Assembly (NCBI RefSeq): GCF_030253575.1
Contig: NC_080565.1
Span: forward strand, 12,860,501-12,924,500
Source: Rhododendron vialii
Lineage: Eukaryota > Streptophyta > Magnoliopsida > Ericales > Ericaceae
Length of the DNA stretch: 64,000 bases
Direction: 5' to 3'
This document shows positions 1 through 12,069 of the stretch, piece after piece. The notes under the pieces were generated by a model, which had not been told where the DNA came from, made no database searches, and was given only the letters and a program-made list of their open reading frames with translations. Position 1 is the first letter of the stretch, and every line of letters starts with the position of its first letter. The translations under genes were made by a program, and so were the position numbers.

Positions 1-233
1 GTAAGGAACTCTCCTCCTGTTCGGCTCTCTCTTGCCGAACAAGTTTCTATGAACAATGGCATCTCATGTCATTTTCCTTGTATTTGGTCCTAATAACGTC
101 TCGTGTTATTGCACCGAGAATCGTACAACCTCTCTGGACCATTGACTTCTCATATCACTGGTCCACAGTGCGTTGACCCTTTGTTGACCATGCTTGGACT
201 CATTTTGCACCTGTTCGGGAATACCTCCCTACA
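1..233 (-). repeat. End of a second LTR copy
   Basis: The segment ends with TTCGGGAATACCTCCCTACA, identical to the end of the LTR at 5749-6592. It also shares the LTR's TTCGGC/GCCGAAC-rich stretch. It abuts integrase-coding sequence with no polypurine tract between. The rest of this LTR lies outside the window. Confidence 0.75.
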
Positions 234-3200
234 AACATGTTTGTTGTAGCTTTTCATCAGCTGTTCTTGGTAAGAAGCAAGATGTACCAAGGCCTTTTCT
301 CTCTTCTCCTCGGCAAGATCAAGCTCGATTTCAAGGGCCCTGTCATTGCCTCCACTTTCAACCAAAGCTGTCCTGTTGGTCGGCAGACCCACTTCCAGAG
401 GTATGACAGCCTCTGTTCCAAATGCCAACGAATAGGGGGTCTCTCCCGTAGACCTCCTGGGCGTTGTTCGGTGAGCCCACAAAACTAACGGTAACTCATC
501 AGGCCATTTTCCCTTTGCTTTGTTCAGCCTCTTCTTTATCCCATCTAGGATAGTTTTATTGGATGCCTCTGCTTGCCCATTACTCTGAGGGTAGGCCGGA
601 GTGGAGTAATAATTTCGTATTTCATACTGGGCACAAAAAGCCTTGAATTTCTTCTGAAATTGGGATCCATTGTCTGTAATCAATGAATAAGGGACCCCAA
701 AGCGAGTGATGATGCTTTTCCACACGAACCTTTTTATCATAGGTTCAGTGATTTTGGCCAATGGTTCTGCCTCAATCCACTTCGTAAAATAATCAGTTGC
801 TACAAGCAGGAATTTTCGATTCCCAGTTGCTTTATGCAATGGACCCACGATATCCATTCCCCATTGGGCAAAAGGTCAGGGACTCGTCAAAGGCACCAGA
901 TCCTCGGCAGGTGTTCGAATCATTGGTGAGAATTTTTGGCACTTCTCACAAATCTTTACATAAACCTTTGCATCTTCTTGCATGTGTGGCCACCAGTAGC
1001 CTTGAGTAATTGCTCGGTGGGCAATGGATCTCCCTCCAGCATGGCTCCCACATGTTCCCTCGTGGATCTCATGAAGGAACTTCTGTACCATCTCAGGATG
1101 TATGCATAGCAAATAGGGACCTGTAAAGGATTTCCTATACAACTTACCCTCTGGGGACAGCCAAAACCTAGCAGATTTGACTCTTATCTTGTGGGCCTCC
1201 TTTTTATCAGAAGGGAGTATCTCGTCTCGTAAGAACTCCATTATTGGGTCCATCCAACTTGGTCCTTGGTTCACGTCCAAGACCAAGTCTACACTCCTCC
1301 CAATGCTCGGCTCATTTAGGTATTCTACTGCCACCCTTCTTTTGAACTCTGTTGGTACTGCTGCAGCCAACCAAGCTAAAGAATCTGCATGAGCATTCTG
1401 TCCAGAACTTATTTGCTCAATATATACCCTCTCGAAGGTATCAAGCAAGTCTTTTGCTGCCTACACGTAGGCTACCATCTTTTCATTCCGAGTCTCGTAC
1501 TCGCCGGACTGTTGATTCACAACAAGCTGGGAATCACAATACACCCTGACCCGTTCTGCTTTAAGGGTCTTCGCACTTCTCAATCCTGCCAAGAGTGCTT
1601 CATATTCAGCCACATTATTCGATGCACTAAATCCAAGCCGAACAGAGAGTTCAATCAGAACTCCTTGAGGAGGAAAGAGGACAACTCCAATTCCAGAACC
1701 AGTATTACACGCTGATCCATCAACGAATAACTTCCATTCTTTGGGATCCTGTTCGGCTACGGGTTGATCCTTCAAGGATGATGTCTTAGCTGCCTGTTCC
1801 TTTCTCGTAGGAGGCAAGGGAGCAACAGTGGGGGAAAACTCTGCCACAAAATTAGCCAACACCTGGCCTTTAATTGCTGTGCGTGGCTGATACTCGAGAT
1901 CATACTGACTTAACTCCACGGACCACGTCGAGATCCTTCCCGAGAAATCTGCCTTTCGAAGCAGTGATTTTAATGGATACTCAGTATAAACCACAACCTT
2001 ATGGCTTTAGAAGTAATGTGGCAATTTCCTGGTTGCTGTCCTAAGTGCCAGGACAAGTTTTTCTAAAGGCAGATATCTCGTCTCTGCATCCAACAATGTC
2101 TTGCTAACGTAATAAATGGGGATTTGCTCGATCCCCAAATCCCTCAACAAGACTGCACTTACTGCGTGCTCGGAAACAGCTAAGTACAGAATTAAAGACT
2201 CACCCGGTTGTGGAGTTGACAACAGTGGGGGTTCGGCCAGGTATTTCTTCAGATCCTGGAAAGCTTGCTCACATTCTGCTCCCCATTCAAATCCCTCCCT
2301 CTTTTTCAATAGCTGAAAAAAGGGTCTGCATTTGTCGCTTAACCTGCTGATGAATCTGTTAAGTGCCGCTGCCATCCCAGTCAGTCTCTGGACTTCCTTG
2401 GTAGTTTTGGGACTCTGTAGTCTCTGTAAGGCATCAATCTGATCGGGATTTGCCTCTATCTCTCTCATAGTTACCAAATGGCCCAGGAATTTTCCTGAAC
2501 CAACTCCAAACGCACACTTCGAGGCGTTGAGTTTTAGTTTATACTTCCTAAGGATTTCGAACACTTCTTTTAGGTCAGAAATATGCCCCCCTTTTTCTCG
2601 ACTCTTTACCACCATATCATCTATGTAAACTTCCAAAGTCTTCCCGATGAGCTTTTTGAACATAATGGTTGCAAGTCTTTGGTATGTAGCCTCAGCATTC
2701 TTCAGCCCAAACGGCATGACACTGTAGCAGTATAATCCTCGAGGTGTGATGAAGGAAGTCTTCTTTTGATCAGGTTCAAACATAGCAATCTGATGATACC
2801 CTCGATATGCATCGAGAAAACTCATTCGTTCGTAGCCAGAGGTTGCATCAACCAATTGGTCAATCCTGGGCAAAGGAAAACTATCCTTAGGGCACGCTTT
2901 GTTTAGATCTGTGAAGTCCACACAGATACGCCACTTCCCATTCTTCTTCTTTACCACAACAGTGTTGGATAACCATTCGGGGTAATAGACTTCACGTATT
3001 GCTTTGGCTTCCAACAAACGATCGACCTCTTCAATCACAGCATCTACATGCTGCACGGCTGCCCTTCGTTTCTTCTGAATGATCGGCTTGTGGAGAGGAT
3101 CAATGTTTAAATGGTGACAGATCACATCTGCATCCACCCCAGACATTTCCTCAGGAACCCATGCAAAAACATCAATATAGTCTTTTAGGAACTTTACCGA

Positions 3201-5748
3201 TTCGGCCTTTTCATCTACTGGCAGTGATTCCCCAATTAAAAAATATCTTTCAGGATCAATCTCGTTGATCTGAATCTTCTCCAGGCCCTCAACCACTTTT
3301 TCAGCCGGGCTTCTTCCAACATCCTCAATGGTTGGTTGATCTGGTGCTTCCAACGTATGAACATGGTGGACTTTTGGGGCTTTTTTGATGATGGAGATCA
3401 AACACTGTTGAGCCACTTTCTGATTGCCTTTAAGGACTTCAATCCCATTTGAACCTGGGAATTTCACCATCTGGTGATAAGTCGAGGAGACTGCTCTCAT
3501 TTTGTGCAACCACGTCCTCCCTATAATCGCGTTATAGGAAGATGGGACATCGACCTCCAAAAAGTCTGTTCTCAACACCACTGATCCAGCCCGAACAGGT
3601 AACGTAACCTTTCCAAGGGGCCAGACTGCTCCTGCACCGAACCCAATAAGAGGTGTTGTTGACTGTTCTGAATCTGATTGGGCCAGGCCCAGCTTTTTGA
3701 ATGCATCATAGTACAATACCTCTGTACAACTTCCCGAGTCCACTAGAATTCTCTCGATGTCATATTCCCCAACTCGTAGGGTTACGACCAATGCATCGTT
3801 GTGGGGTATTTGGACCTCCCCCAAGTCATCATCACTGAATGCCAAGCTCTCATTGCATACATCAGTCTCTCGCCCTCTCTTGTTTCCCAATCGCATCACG
3901 TGCTGATCGTGTTTGACCTGTCTTTGCAACAGCCTCACCTCACTCCTCGTATAAGGTGCAGCCAACCCATGTATCATATGGATCACGCCTTTAGGGATTT
4001 GCTCGTAACCCAGCTCCATAGCCTTCCCTTTCTCTTTAGGGTCCTCCTGGATAAACTCCTTGAGATAGCCCCGGGAGACCAAATCATCAAGGTGCCTCTT
4101 GAATATCTCACAGTCCTCGGTCATATGGCCCCAATCTTTGTGATAACTGCAGTGCTGATTCGTAGCACGTTTTGTATCTTTGTCTCCGCCCAGACTTGGG
4201 GGCCATTTAAAATATGGCTGATTCTTTATTCGATAAAGAATCCTGTAAATTGGCTCCTTCCAAACCGTAGTGATAGAAAAGAAGGACTTGGGGTCAGGAG
4301 CTTGCTTGTCCTTGTATGGCTCTTTCTTAGCCTGCCCGTACTCCCTTCTGTCTTTGTAAGTCTTGGGCTCTGCCTTATCCACTTTTTTGGCAGATGCCTT
4401 CGGCTGTTCGGCAACCGTCCTGCCATCCTCACGGAGTATGTCATCCTCCATTCTGGCGTGTTGCTCTATCCGTTCCATCAATTTAGCCAAGGTGGCTACC
4501 GGATGTTTATTCAATGAACGGCGTAGCTCTCCCCGAACAGGCAAACCAGTTTTGAACGTGGCAATTGCATACTCTTCACTGCAACTTTCAATCTCGTTGA
4601 AAGTTTCCCAGTACTTCTTTGCATAATCTCTAATTTGCTCGTTCTCCTCCTGTTTCATGGTGGAAAGACTCTCAAATGTCTTTGGGGCCTTTCTGCTCGT
4701 CAAGAACCGAGCAGTGAATTCCTCGGCCAACTGCCTCCATCCTCGTATGGATCGTGGGGCCAACTTATGAAACCAGGATAAAGCCACCTTGCCAAGACTG
4801 GAGGGAAACGTCTTACACAAGATGGAATCATCCCCTTCATGCATAAACATGGCCTGTTGATAATGTTGTATGTGAGCCACGGGATCCGTATTTGTCTAAT
4901 AAAGTACGAACGCTCCGTGCTTCACTCTGCTCGGCAATCTTGCTTCTTGTAGCCTTTTTGTAAAAGGGGAGGCTGCAATATTACTCAGGGCCTTGCGCGC
5001 TGCTTCTCGTGCTGTTACTGTCCCATCCTCTTGCTCCTTTGACTTGTGGGCCGAAGCCTTGACCCAATCAGCATTAGGTCTCTCGTACCTGTCTCGATGA
5101 TGCTTTCTCGTATCCTCTTCCTCGGGGGTAGAACTTCGGTCTCTGCTCCTCTTTTTTCGTGAAGAAGTCCTTCTCTCTGGTGTTCGGCTTCTACTTTTTC
5201 TTCCCCTTTTTCGTGGAGAAGCCTCATGACGCCCTATAACAGGACTTCTGCTCCTTCTTCCTCGTGAAGGAGCTTTTCTGTATTGTACCACAGCATACCT
5301 ACTGCCTCTAGAATTTCTTCGAGACAGTCCAGAATCCTCCGGATGCTCCCTAATTCTTTCCAATTCTCTGATCTCATGCTCTCGTTTTTTAATCAGACGA
5401 GCATACTCCTCGACTTCTTGCCTCTTTCTATCTAGAACGTCGACGCTATGGTGCACACTCCTGGAGTGTGCAATCGATTCATCCCTTTGATGGGATTTAC
5501 TCCTTCTCGTGGATCTCGAAGCCGTCTCTCCATCTCCTCTATTTTTGGAGTTATGATGCACGGTAAGGGGGCGGTCCTTACTCGTGTTCCTCCTGTGCCC
5601 ACCCTGGGGCTTTCTCGGAGCCCCAGGTGGTGATTTGTCCCTTCCTCCATCTAACACGTCTTTTGGTTCATGCGGTGTTGCTGGAGTTACTTCCACCATG
5701 GTCGTATTTCAAAAGGGAATTCTTTCGTTTCCCACAGACGGCGCCAAT

Positions 5749-6592
5749 TGTAGGGGGATGAAAACAGTTGGTACTTCGAATCAACTGGATCGCAACGGCT
5801 TATTCGTGCCTCTTCACCGGAACCCTAACTCGTCGTCTGAACCCTAATCTGCAAAATAGACAGGGGGTGAGTGCACCTCTGCCTCTTGTGGCAAAGGCCC
5901 TCCGATGCCTTTGTTAGTATCACGTACTAGCAATTAAACCCTAATTATCAGTAGGAAAGCAATAAGAATACAGTGTATTGCGTACCTTTTTCCTCTAGGT
6001 TCACCTCATATTTATAGACTTTCGTATGCTTATTGCTCAAGCATCCCTATTTCCATAGGATTCCCAACTCATATAGGAAACCCAGGATATCAAGGATTCT
6101 CGTTTCCTTTATCAGTTTAATAGAAAAGAGTCCTTTTAGGATTCTTTTCCTTTACTTACCGAACATCCCATTCTCATTGGGTATCTTTCTCAGATCCTAT
6201 ATTCTCGGGATCCTATTCCTTAATGGAATACCAACATTCTGGATTCTTCCAGAATGTTCCCCAAACTCCAACAATCGATTTGGAACTCTTTCTTTGTTCG
6301 GCCATCTTGTCGCCGAACAGACTGCCTGGACCAATGACTTCACGTGTAACTTGGTCCAATCGTAATCAGAATGTCTCTATCTGCCGAACAGTTAGTTTCG
6401 CACCACTGTCTTCACTTGTCATTGGCCTTTCATTAGCCGAACAGACTGTATAGATCAAGGACTTCACATGTCATTGTTCCATATCGCTGTTCTTCATACT
6501 GCCCGGCGATAAGTCCAGTCGTATTTACCACGTGTTCCCAAACATCACGTGTTTGGTAACTAAATGTATCTGTTCGGGAATACCTCCCTACA
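5749..6592 (-). repeat. LTR (5' LTR of the Ty3/gypsy element)
   Basis: This 844 bp repeat starts TGTAGGGG and ends CCTACA on the plus strand, so it has TG...CA ends in both senses. A minus-strand TATA-like TATAAATA lies near 6009-6016. Just inside the element, on the minus strand, is a primer-binding-like TGGCGCCGT. Its first bases match the 3' end of plant tRNA-Asp; this match is from memory and partial. The LTR stops at 6592, directly against an exon of the GRF gene relic, which suggests that the element inserted into that gene. Confidence 0.85.
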
Positions 6593-6594
6593 GA

Positions 6595-7048
6595 ACTGCA
6601 AACACAGAGGCTAATCGAGGAAGAAGATTCCTAGGCTGTGCAAACTATACGGTAATATTTTGTTTTTCTTAGTTATTATTTATTCCATCCATTAGAAACT
6701 GATGTCCTTTTTTTGAAAATTATCCAGCTACCTAATAATGGATGTGGTTTCTTCTATTGGATTGACCCTGAAAGAGACACGGAAAAACATATGTTGGAAG
6801 CTGACAACAAGAATATGGAGAGGAAAATTTTGGATCTATGACGAGATAATCAAGTTTTGAGCAAGGAGGTGGAAGAACTTACAAGAGAAAACTAGAAGCT
6901 AGGAAAGAAATTACAAGAAGCTGAAGCTAAATTGTTTGACTACAAAACAAAGTGTTTGATTATGTTATTAGTTTTATGCATTGTTGTGTGGTTCATGAAG
7001 AACTCTGAAACTGTTCCGAACATGAGGAACATGAAATACTTGCCTTAG
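6595..7048 (+). pseudogene. GRF zinc finger / coiled-coil / membrane-tail protein (MULE-1 accessory gene), 5' truncated
   Basis: Two exons can be read. Exon 1 (6595-6651) ends in the GRF core GRRFLGCANYT. An intron with GTAATA and CCAG ends follows, and exon 2 (6728-7048) continues in phase with CGFFYWIDPER. Together they give the second half of a GRF-type zinc finger. A Lys/Glu-rich coiled-coil stretch follows, then a hydrophobic tail (CLIMLLVLCIVVWFM) about 20 residues before the stop, suggesting a tail-anchored protein. Two in-frame stops lie in the coiled coil (TGA, then TAG), so this copy is dead. The 5' part is cut off by the retrotransposon LTR ending at 6592. The gene faces the transposase pseudogene downstream, the arrangement of a two-gene MULE. 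GRF fingers are thought to bind nucleic acid; the function of this architecture is unknown. Confidence 0.7.
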
Positions 7049-7933
7049 TTAATATGAATGTAATGACAATATTAACATAAAGTGTATTCTCGTTCAAATT
7101 GGCAGCATGACTTGATGGAGGTTTACATTTGGTTGAGGGCAACTTGTATTATGAGTTGTTTTGTTATAATGTAAGGGATGCTGCCATAAAATATCACTGT
7201 GTCAAGGGAGTATGGAGCAAAGATTTTTGACTTACCTTGCCACCACAAATAATTATCATGCCAATAGAATTTGGTCCAAACGTCTACCTTGTTTGTGGTT
7301 GGACTGAATCGACTAAGTTTTGTTATTGAATGGCAGATCACGGTATTGCTCTGTTACCCCTCCCAATAGAACAAAAACGAAAAAAAAAAACTTCTTACGA
7401 GCAAAGAAATTAAAAAAAAAATACTCAGCTTCTGGTGCATAAAAAAAATACTCAAATACAAATTAGAACAGTAACAACAAGGTTGAAGACACCAAGGTTT
7501 CACAATATAAGAACAGTAACAAATTAGATCTGATACAAATCAAAGTAAGACCAGACAACACTTAGAAGAAAGAACACCTGAACTCCAATTATCAACTACA
7601 TTACTTAGAACAGAAGCAGCAATTCGTAGTCGATAAGACTTCGAATAAGAATGTTCAAACTACTACAAATGTTGAACACACAAGCTCACCGCTGGCCATA
7701 GTCAAACTACTACACCATTACATTAACCAAGCCCAATTATAAGACAAAAAAAAGTCACAGTCATCGTCCTAGTCATCACAACGTTTGTATCTCTCTATTG
7801 CCTTGCCATTTCCATCTCCGTAACCGCAAACCCATGTAGTTCTTGAAACATAAATAAAACCAGCATTCAAACCATGCATAGTCATAGTCGTTGTCTATTT
7901 CAAGTGCGTATTTCACGTAAAAAAAACACTTAC
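7049..7933. other. Intergenic stretch between two convergent MULE-1 genes
   Basis: This A+T-rich stretch with A-runs near 7380-7450 has no convincing coding sequence. It holds the 3' flanks of the GRF relic (+) and the transposase pseudogene (-). The short minus-strand open frame at 7776-8009 overlaps the last exon of the transposase model and is otherwise unsupported. Confidence 0.5.
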
Positions 7934-10450
7934 ATTCATCGTCAAAGTCGTCGTCGTCATCCAACCTAACATCTTGCGAAGAGCTAAGGCAAAAAAAAAA
8001 ATACAACAATTAAATTAAAAGGCCACTATGAAACGATTAAAATTATAAATGAACATATTTAAATGCATCCACCTACATGTTGAGAAGTTTTGGACAATTT
8101 CTTTTGTCATGCGACTGCCCCTTTAACCCACAACCATTACATTTCCTACTTTTCTTCACGGTCTTCTCTTTTCCTCATTTCAATCGCTTACCACAACCCT
8201 TTGCCCTAACTTTAAGTGGTTCTTTAAAACTATATTGGCTTCCGAGAGAAACAGGCACTTCGGTATGACTCGTTGAACCCTCATTGCGAGCACTCCTCGT
8301 GAAAGCAATTTCCTTCTTCGCAAGTGATAGGTGCTTGGATACCACTTCAGTTCCTTCTTCATCTATTACACCGTATTCAATCACATCATGAGCTTGTTCG
8401 AATAGACCCTTTCGCCTCACTAAAATCGAACGGTCACATATTTCTTTCACAGCACTGACCAAGTCATCCATAACTCTGCCCGCTTTTGCTGTTTTAGTCC
8501 AACTCTACAAAAATGTACTTCGTAGGGAGTTCCCTAATCTGCATTCTAAACAAGCACGCCAACATGTGTCGACATGGAATTCCGTCGAATTCAAACATCT
8601 TACAACTACAAGTCACATGGTTCGATAACTTGTCTACCGAAACCTTACGACCTCTCGCAGCTTCCATTTCTTCCCTTTGAACTTCCCACACACATCGATG
8701 TTCATCCTCATGTGTAAGCGTAAGCACATAGGCACCAATTTGAAATATTTCCTCCTGAAATTTCTTAAATATATCTAGTGTGTATATTTCAATCATTCTC
8801 TTTTCCATCAACCACGAGGTTCTCAAGATTGGCTTCTCATTTACATCCTTGTGATCCAAATCCAATTCATTATGTCGTAGACGTGAAAGTGCATTATTGA
8901 ACCGTGTCACAAAATCCAACATTGAATTATCCAAAGACACATACCTCTTGAAGAATGAATGAGAAATTTCAGCTCTTTCACTACTTGTCATGTGAGCAGA
9001 GAAAATATGTTTCGTAAATGCTGGCACCCATCTCTCATGAATTTCGTACTTGCCCTGCAACCATTCATTATTGGACAGCATAGATTTTTTGACAAGATCT
9101 GCCCATATTGCTTCAAACTCTTCGGGGCTCTCGGAATTCCAAATACATTTTTTTGAACTCCTCATAATGTTGTTTATATGCTAATGCACCTATCTTTTCA
9201 AAAAAGTTACTAACAATGTGCCAAATGCAATATCTATGAAACGTAGTTGGAAGAACACAAGCAATTGCTTTGGTCATTGCTGGATCTTGATCAGTAATGA
9301 TGATTTTGGGCGGGGGTCCAACCATCGCTTTCAAGAATTCCTTGAAAAGCCACTCAAAGGAATCACTTAATTCATCGCTTAAGAATGCACACCCAAAAAG
9401 CGTTGTTTGTCCGTGGTGATTAACCCCTAATAGAGGTGCAAATATCAAACAATATTTGTTTGTGTTGTATGTTGTATCGAACACCACCACGTCCCCAAAA
9501 TATTGGTATGACTTCCTAGAGGTTGCATCGGCCCAAAAACAATGAGTCATTCTATCTTGATCATCTCTCTCGAATGTAAACGTAAAATCGGGATTCTTTT
9601 CTTTTTTCCTCTCAAAATGCTCGTACAACATATTGGCGTCATGTCCACCAACAAATGCCTTCTTATCCCTCTCATAGTTGTGAAGATCTCGTCGTGTAAA
9701 TCCAACATTTTCAAGACCCCCAACTTGCACCTCAAAAAAACTCATTTGTTGACAGGGTGGCACATTTGTAGCTGAAAGTTGTTGTAATAATGATTTTTGA
9801 GCATCCGACACTCGACGGTGAGATTTCAACAAATGCACCTTCTTTGGCGTCGTAAGTTCATAGTTATGCACCTCAACAAATTGTTTCACAACAAACCATT
9901 CACCTAACTGGTTTTTCATGACTGACAGTTTTGCACGACAACCCTCTCTAGTTAAACCCTGACGCCGTTTATTGGCTTTAGAATTTTTCCTCACCCCTTC
10001 TTTGAAACAAACATACTCCTTCCTAATGATTTCCTTGTTCTTATTCATCTTGCTAGAATAGATTCGCAGACTAAAACCAGCTTCCTTAGTGTAATTGTTG
10101 TAAAACTTGAAAACCTTGTCTAAGTTATCAAATTGTTGTCCAATTTTTGGTATCAATTCGGCTTTCACTTGAGGAGTTAAAAGTCGTTGGGAAGAATTAC
10201 CAGACTCCACACACGGTAGAGATGGTGACGGTGAGGATGGTGATGGTGAGACTAGTGATATATCATCCAAAGACAGTATTCTAAACACCAAAAGACAACA
10301 ATAGCTATTTAGGTAACTACACTAGAAAAACAACGTTCTACACTATTTGTCTACACCAGAGAGAGAGATATACCTATGAGGTGGTGGTCGAAACATGGGG
10401 GTTTGATTGACGCTAGAAATTTCTTCATGTTCCATTTCTGCTTCAAACAT
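7934..10450 (-). pseudogene. FAR1/FHY3-like MULE transposase pseudogene
   Basis: Exon 1 (10374-10450) begins MFEAEMEHEE and is spliced over a 93 bp GT-AG intron (10281-10373) in phase into the main exon. Domains in order: FAR1 DNA-binding region (FYNNYTKEAGFSLRIYSSK, about 10.0-10.13 kb), MULE transposase core (FDTTYNTNKY, then ITDQDPAM and HRYCIWHI, about 9.2-9.5 kb), SWIM zinc finger (CSCKMFEFDGIPCRHML, about 8.56-8.62 kb), and a C-terminal Cys/His knuckle (CNGCGLKGQSHDKRNC, about 8.09-8.14 kb). A small acidic last exon (7934-7983) is likely. Disabling changes: one extra base in a run of seven A near 9148, a frame change near 8490-8500, and an in-frame TGA at 8175. The terminal repeat upstream and the GRF neighbour favour a transposon gene over a domesticated host FRS gene. 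Confidence 0.85.
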
Positions 10451-10689
10451 ATAAGATTTGTACAAGAGTGCAAGATTCATATTCAGTAAACTACTATGCA
10501 TATTCCATAGCTAGTGGGCATAGTTTACGATTTATAAGCAACAAAAAATAACCTAGTCATACACCAACTAATAATTGATGCATAGAACCATGATCAATTA
10601 CAATTTTCAATGACTAGCTACATGTACTGTCGTCTTGCAATTTTTTATGATACCCATCAAACTATCAAATTTAACTACATCACATGAAG

Positions 10690-11250
10690 TGTGGGAATAT
10701 AACGGGTTAGGGTTTATGGTTTAACTATCAAATTTTTCGTCGGAGATCGAAATCGTTCTCTGTTCTCCTGTGTTCGAACACAACGGGTTAGGGTTTATGG
10801 TTCTGTACGGAACGAGAGAGAGTGAGAGATCGAGAGAGACCTTGTGGTGTTCTTCTTCTTCTTCGTCTGGCTTCGTCGGAGATCGATTTCGTTCTCCGTT
10901 CTCCTGTGTTCAAACACAACGGGTTAGGGAACAACACAAGTTTCTGTACGGAACGAGAGAGAGAGAGACCTTGTGGTGTTCTCGTCGTCGAAATCGTCTG
11001 AGTAGTGAGAAATTGCCTTGTCGCTTCTCTCTCTCTCTCTTCTGTGTATCTGGAACGTGAAATAAAAAAGGGGAAAAAAGGGATCCGAATTAAAGGGAAT
11101 GACCCGCGTGTTCCATTTACCTATGACCCACCCGACTATTACCCGCGAATGGCTATTTAAAACGCCAGCCATTGGATCTAATCCAACGATTGAGATGGGA
11201 GTCCCGCACGAATTCTAATTTAAGGGATCCCTCACCTGAACCTAAGTGTA
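10690..11250. repeat. MULE-1 right terminal inverted repeat
   Basis: Read on the minus strand from 11250, it starts next to a (TA)n run and contains GTGAGGGATCCC, GTGCGGGACT and GGATTAGATCCAA. MULE-2 has the same series at 49.1-49.24 kb and, more weakly, at 44.44 kb. Two direct copies of a roughly 140 bp module (about 10738-10878 and 10876-11000) each contain GGAGATCGA, TGTGTTC-AACACAACGGGTTAGGG and CTGTACGGAACGAGAGAG. On the minus strand each module ends in ACAAGGTCTCTC, which looks like a splice donor, so the TIR may supply leader exons for the transposase. The opposite TIR is outside the window. Confidence 0.65.
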
Positions 11251-11394
11251 TATAGATATATATATATACACTTTCTAGGATATATATTAACCATTGGGCA
11301 ATGACTAGCATTGAAAGACTTAACCATAATCATTATTCTCTCTCCTAGACTTATAAGGCTACTTAGACCTAAACATACTTAGTCTTACACACAC

Positions 11395-11439
11395 ATACAC
11401 ACACACACACATATATATATATAGATACATAGTTCTAGG

Positions 11440-11530
<91 letters not shown>
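11395..11530. repeat. Compound microsatellite (CA)n-(TA)n-(GA)n-(TG)n
   Basis: Runs of CA/TA, then about 25 GA units, then about 17 TG units. No gene is supported here. Confidence 0.95.
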
Positions 11531-11533
<3 letters not shown>

Positions 11534-11953
11534 TGTGCATGTGTTTGGACACTCCCATAAGCTACCTCTTAGCCTCAAGCCTAATTACTATATGACAACC
11601 CATTCCTAGACTACTTCAAGCACACAATCTAGCCTTTAATCATCCTAGAACCTAGCCTTTAATGACCCTAGATTTTGACTACAACTTAGACCTAGGATTG
11701 ACTAAACATGGAAGGCTAACCTCTTAGACTTGTAAGACTTGCCAACCTAGGTTATAATCACCTAGGATTGCCTTAAAACCTTAGAAAATCTCCATGATTA
11801 CCTAGTCTTGCATCCTAGACTATAATTACCTAGGATTTACCTAAAAAGCTTAAGATCCTACTTGCCTTATATAGCCTTAAGCCTAAAAATGGAAAAGACA
11901 AGTCATGGCATGCTTGGAAGGCTTGATTGGACAAGACCATGGAACAAATCCAT

Positions 11954-11956
<3 letters not shown>

Positions 11957-11995
<39 letters not shown>

Positions 11996-12069
11996 CGGCC
12001 AATGAAGGGGAGAGGGAGCCAAGTTTTTTCTATAAAAAGGACCCCCCCCCCCCCCCCCCCCCCCCCCCT
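11957..12069. repeat. (GA)n microsatellite and poly-C run
   Basis: About 18 GA units at 11957-11992 and about 26 C at 12043-12068. Both frames across these runs are open only because of the low complexity. Confidence 0.95.

Larger units (their letters stand above)
1..6592 (-). mobile_element. Ty3/gypsy LTR retrotransposon, Tat lineage (degenerate fossil)
   Basis: The element reads on the minus strand. A complete LTR lies on the right at 5749-6592, and the end of a second LTR copy lies at 1-233; both finish with the same 22 bases, ending CCTCCCTACA. Between them are gag (about 4.4-5.7 kb), an aspartic protease with a DSG site near 3.74 kb, reverse transcriptase with YIDD near 2.61 kb, RNase H, a second RNase H with VDGSA near 1.71 kb, and integrase (zinc-binding part about 0.94-1.08 kb, core about 0.3-0.86 kb). 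A second RNase H between RT-RNase H and integrase is characteristic of the Tat/Retand group. The coding part carries several breaks and looks inactive. Only one LTR is complete, so age cannot be estimated here. The left LTR continues outside the window. Confidence 0.9.
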
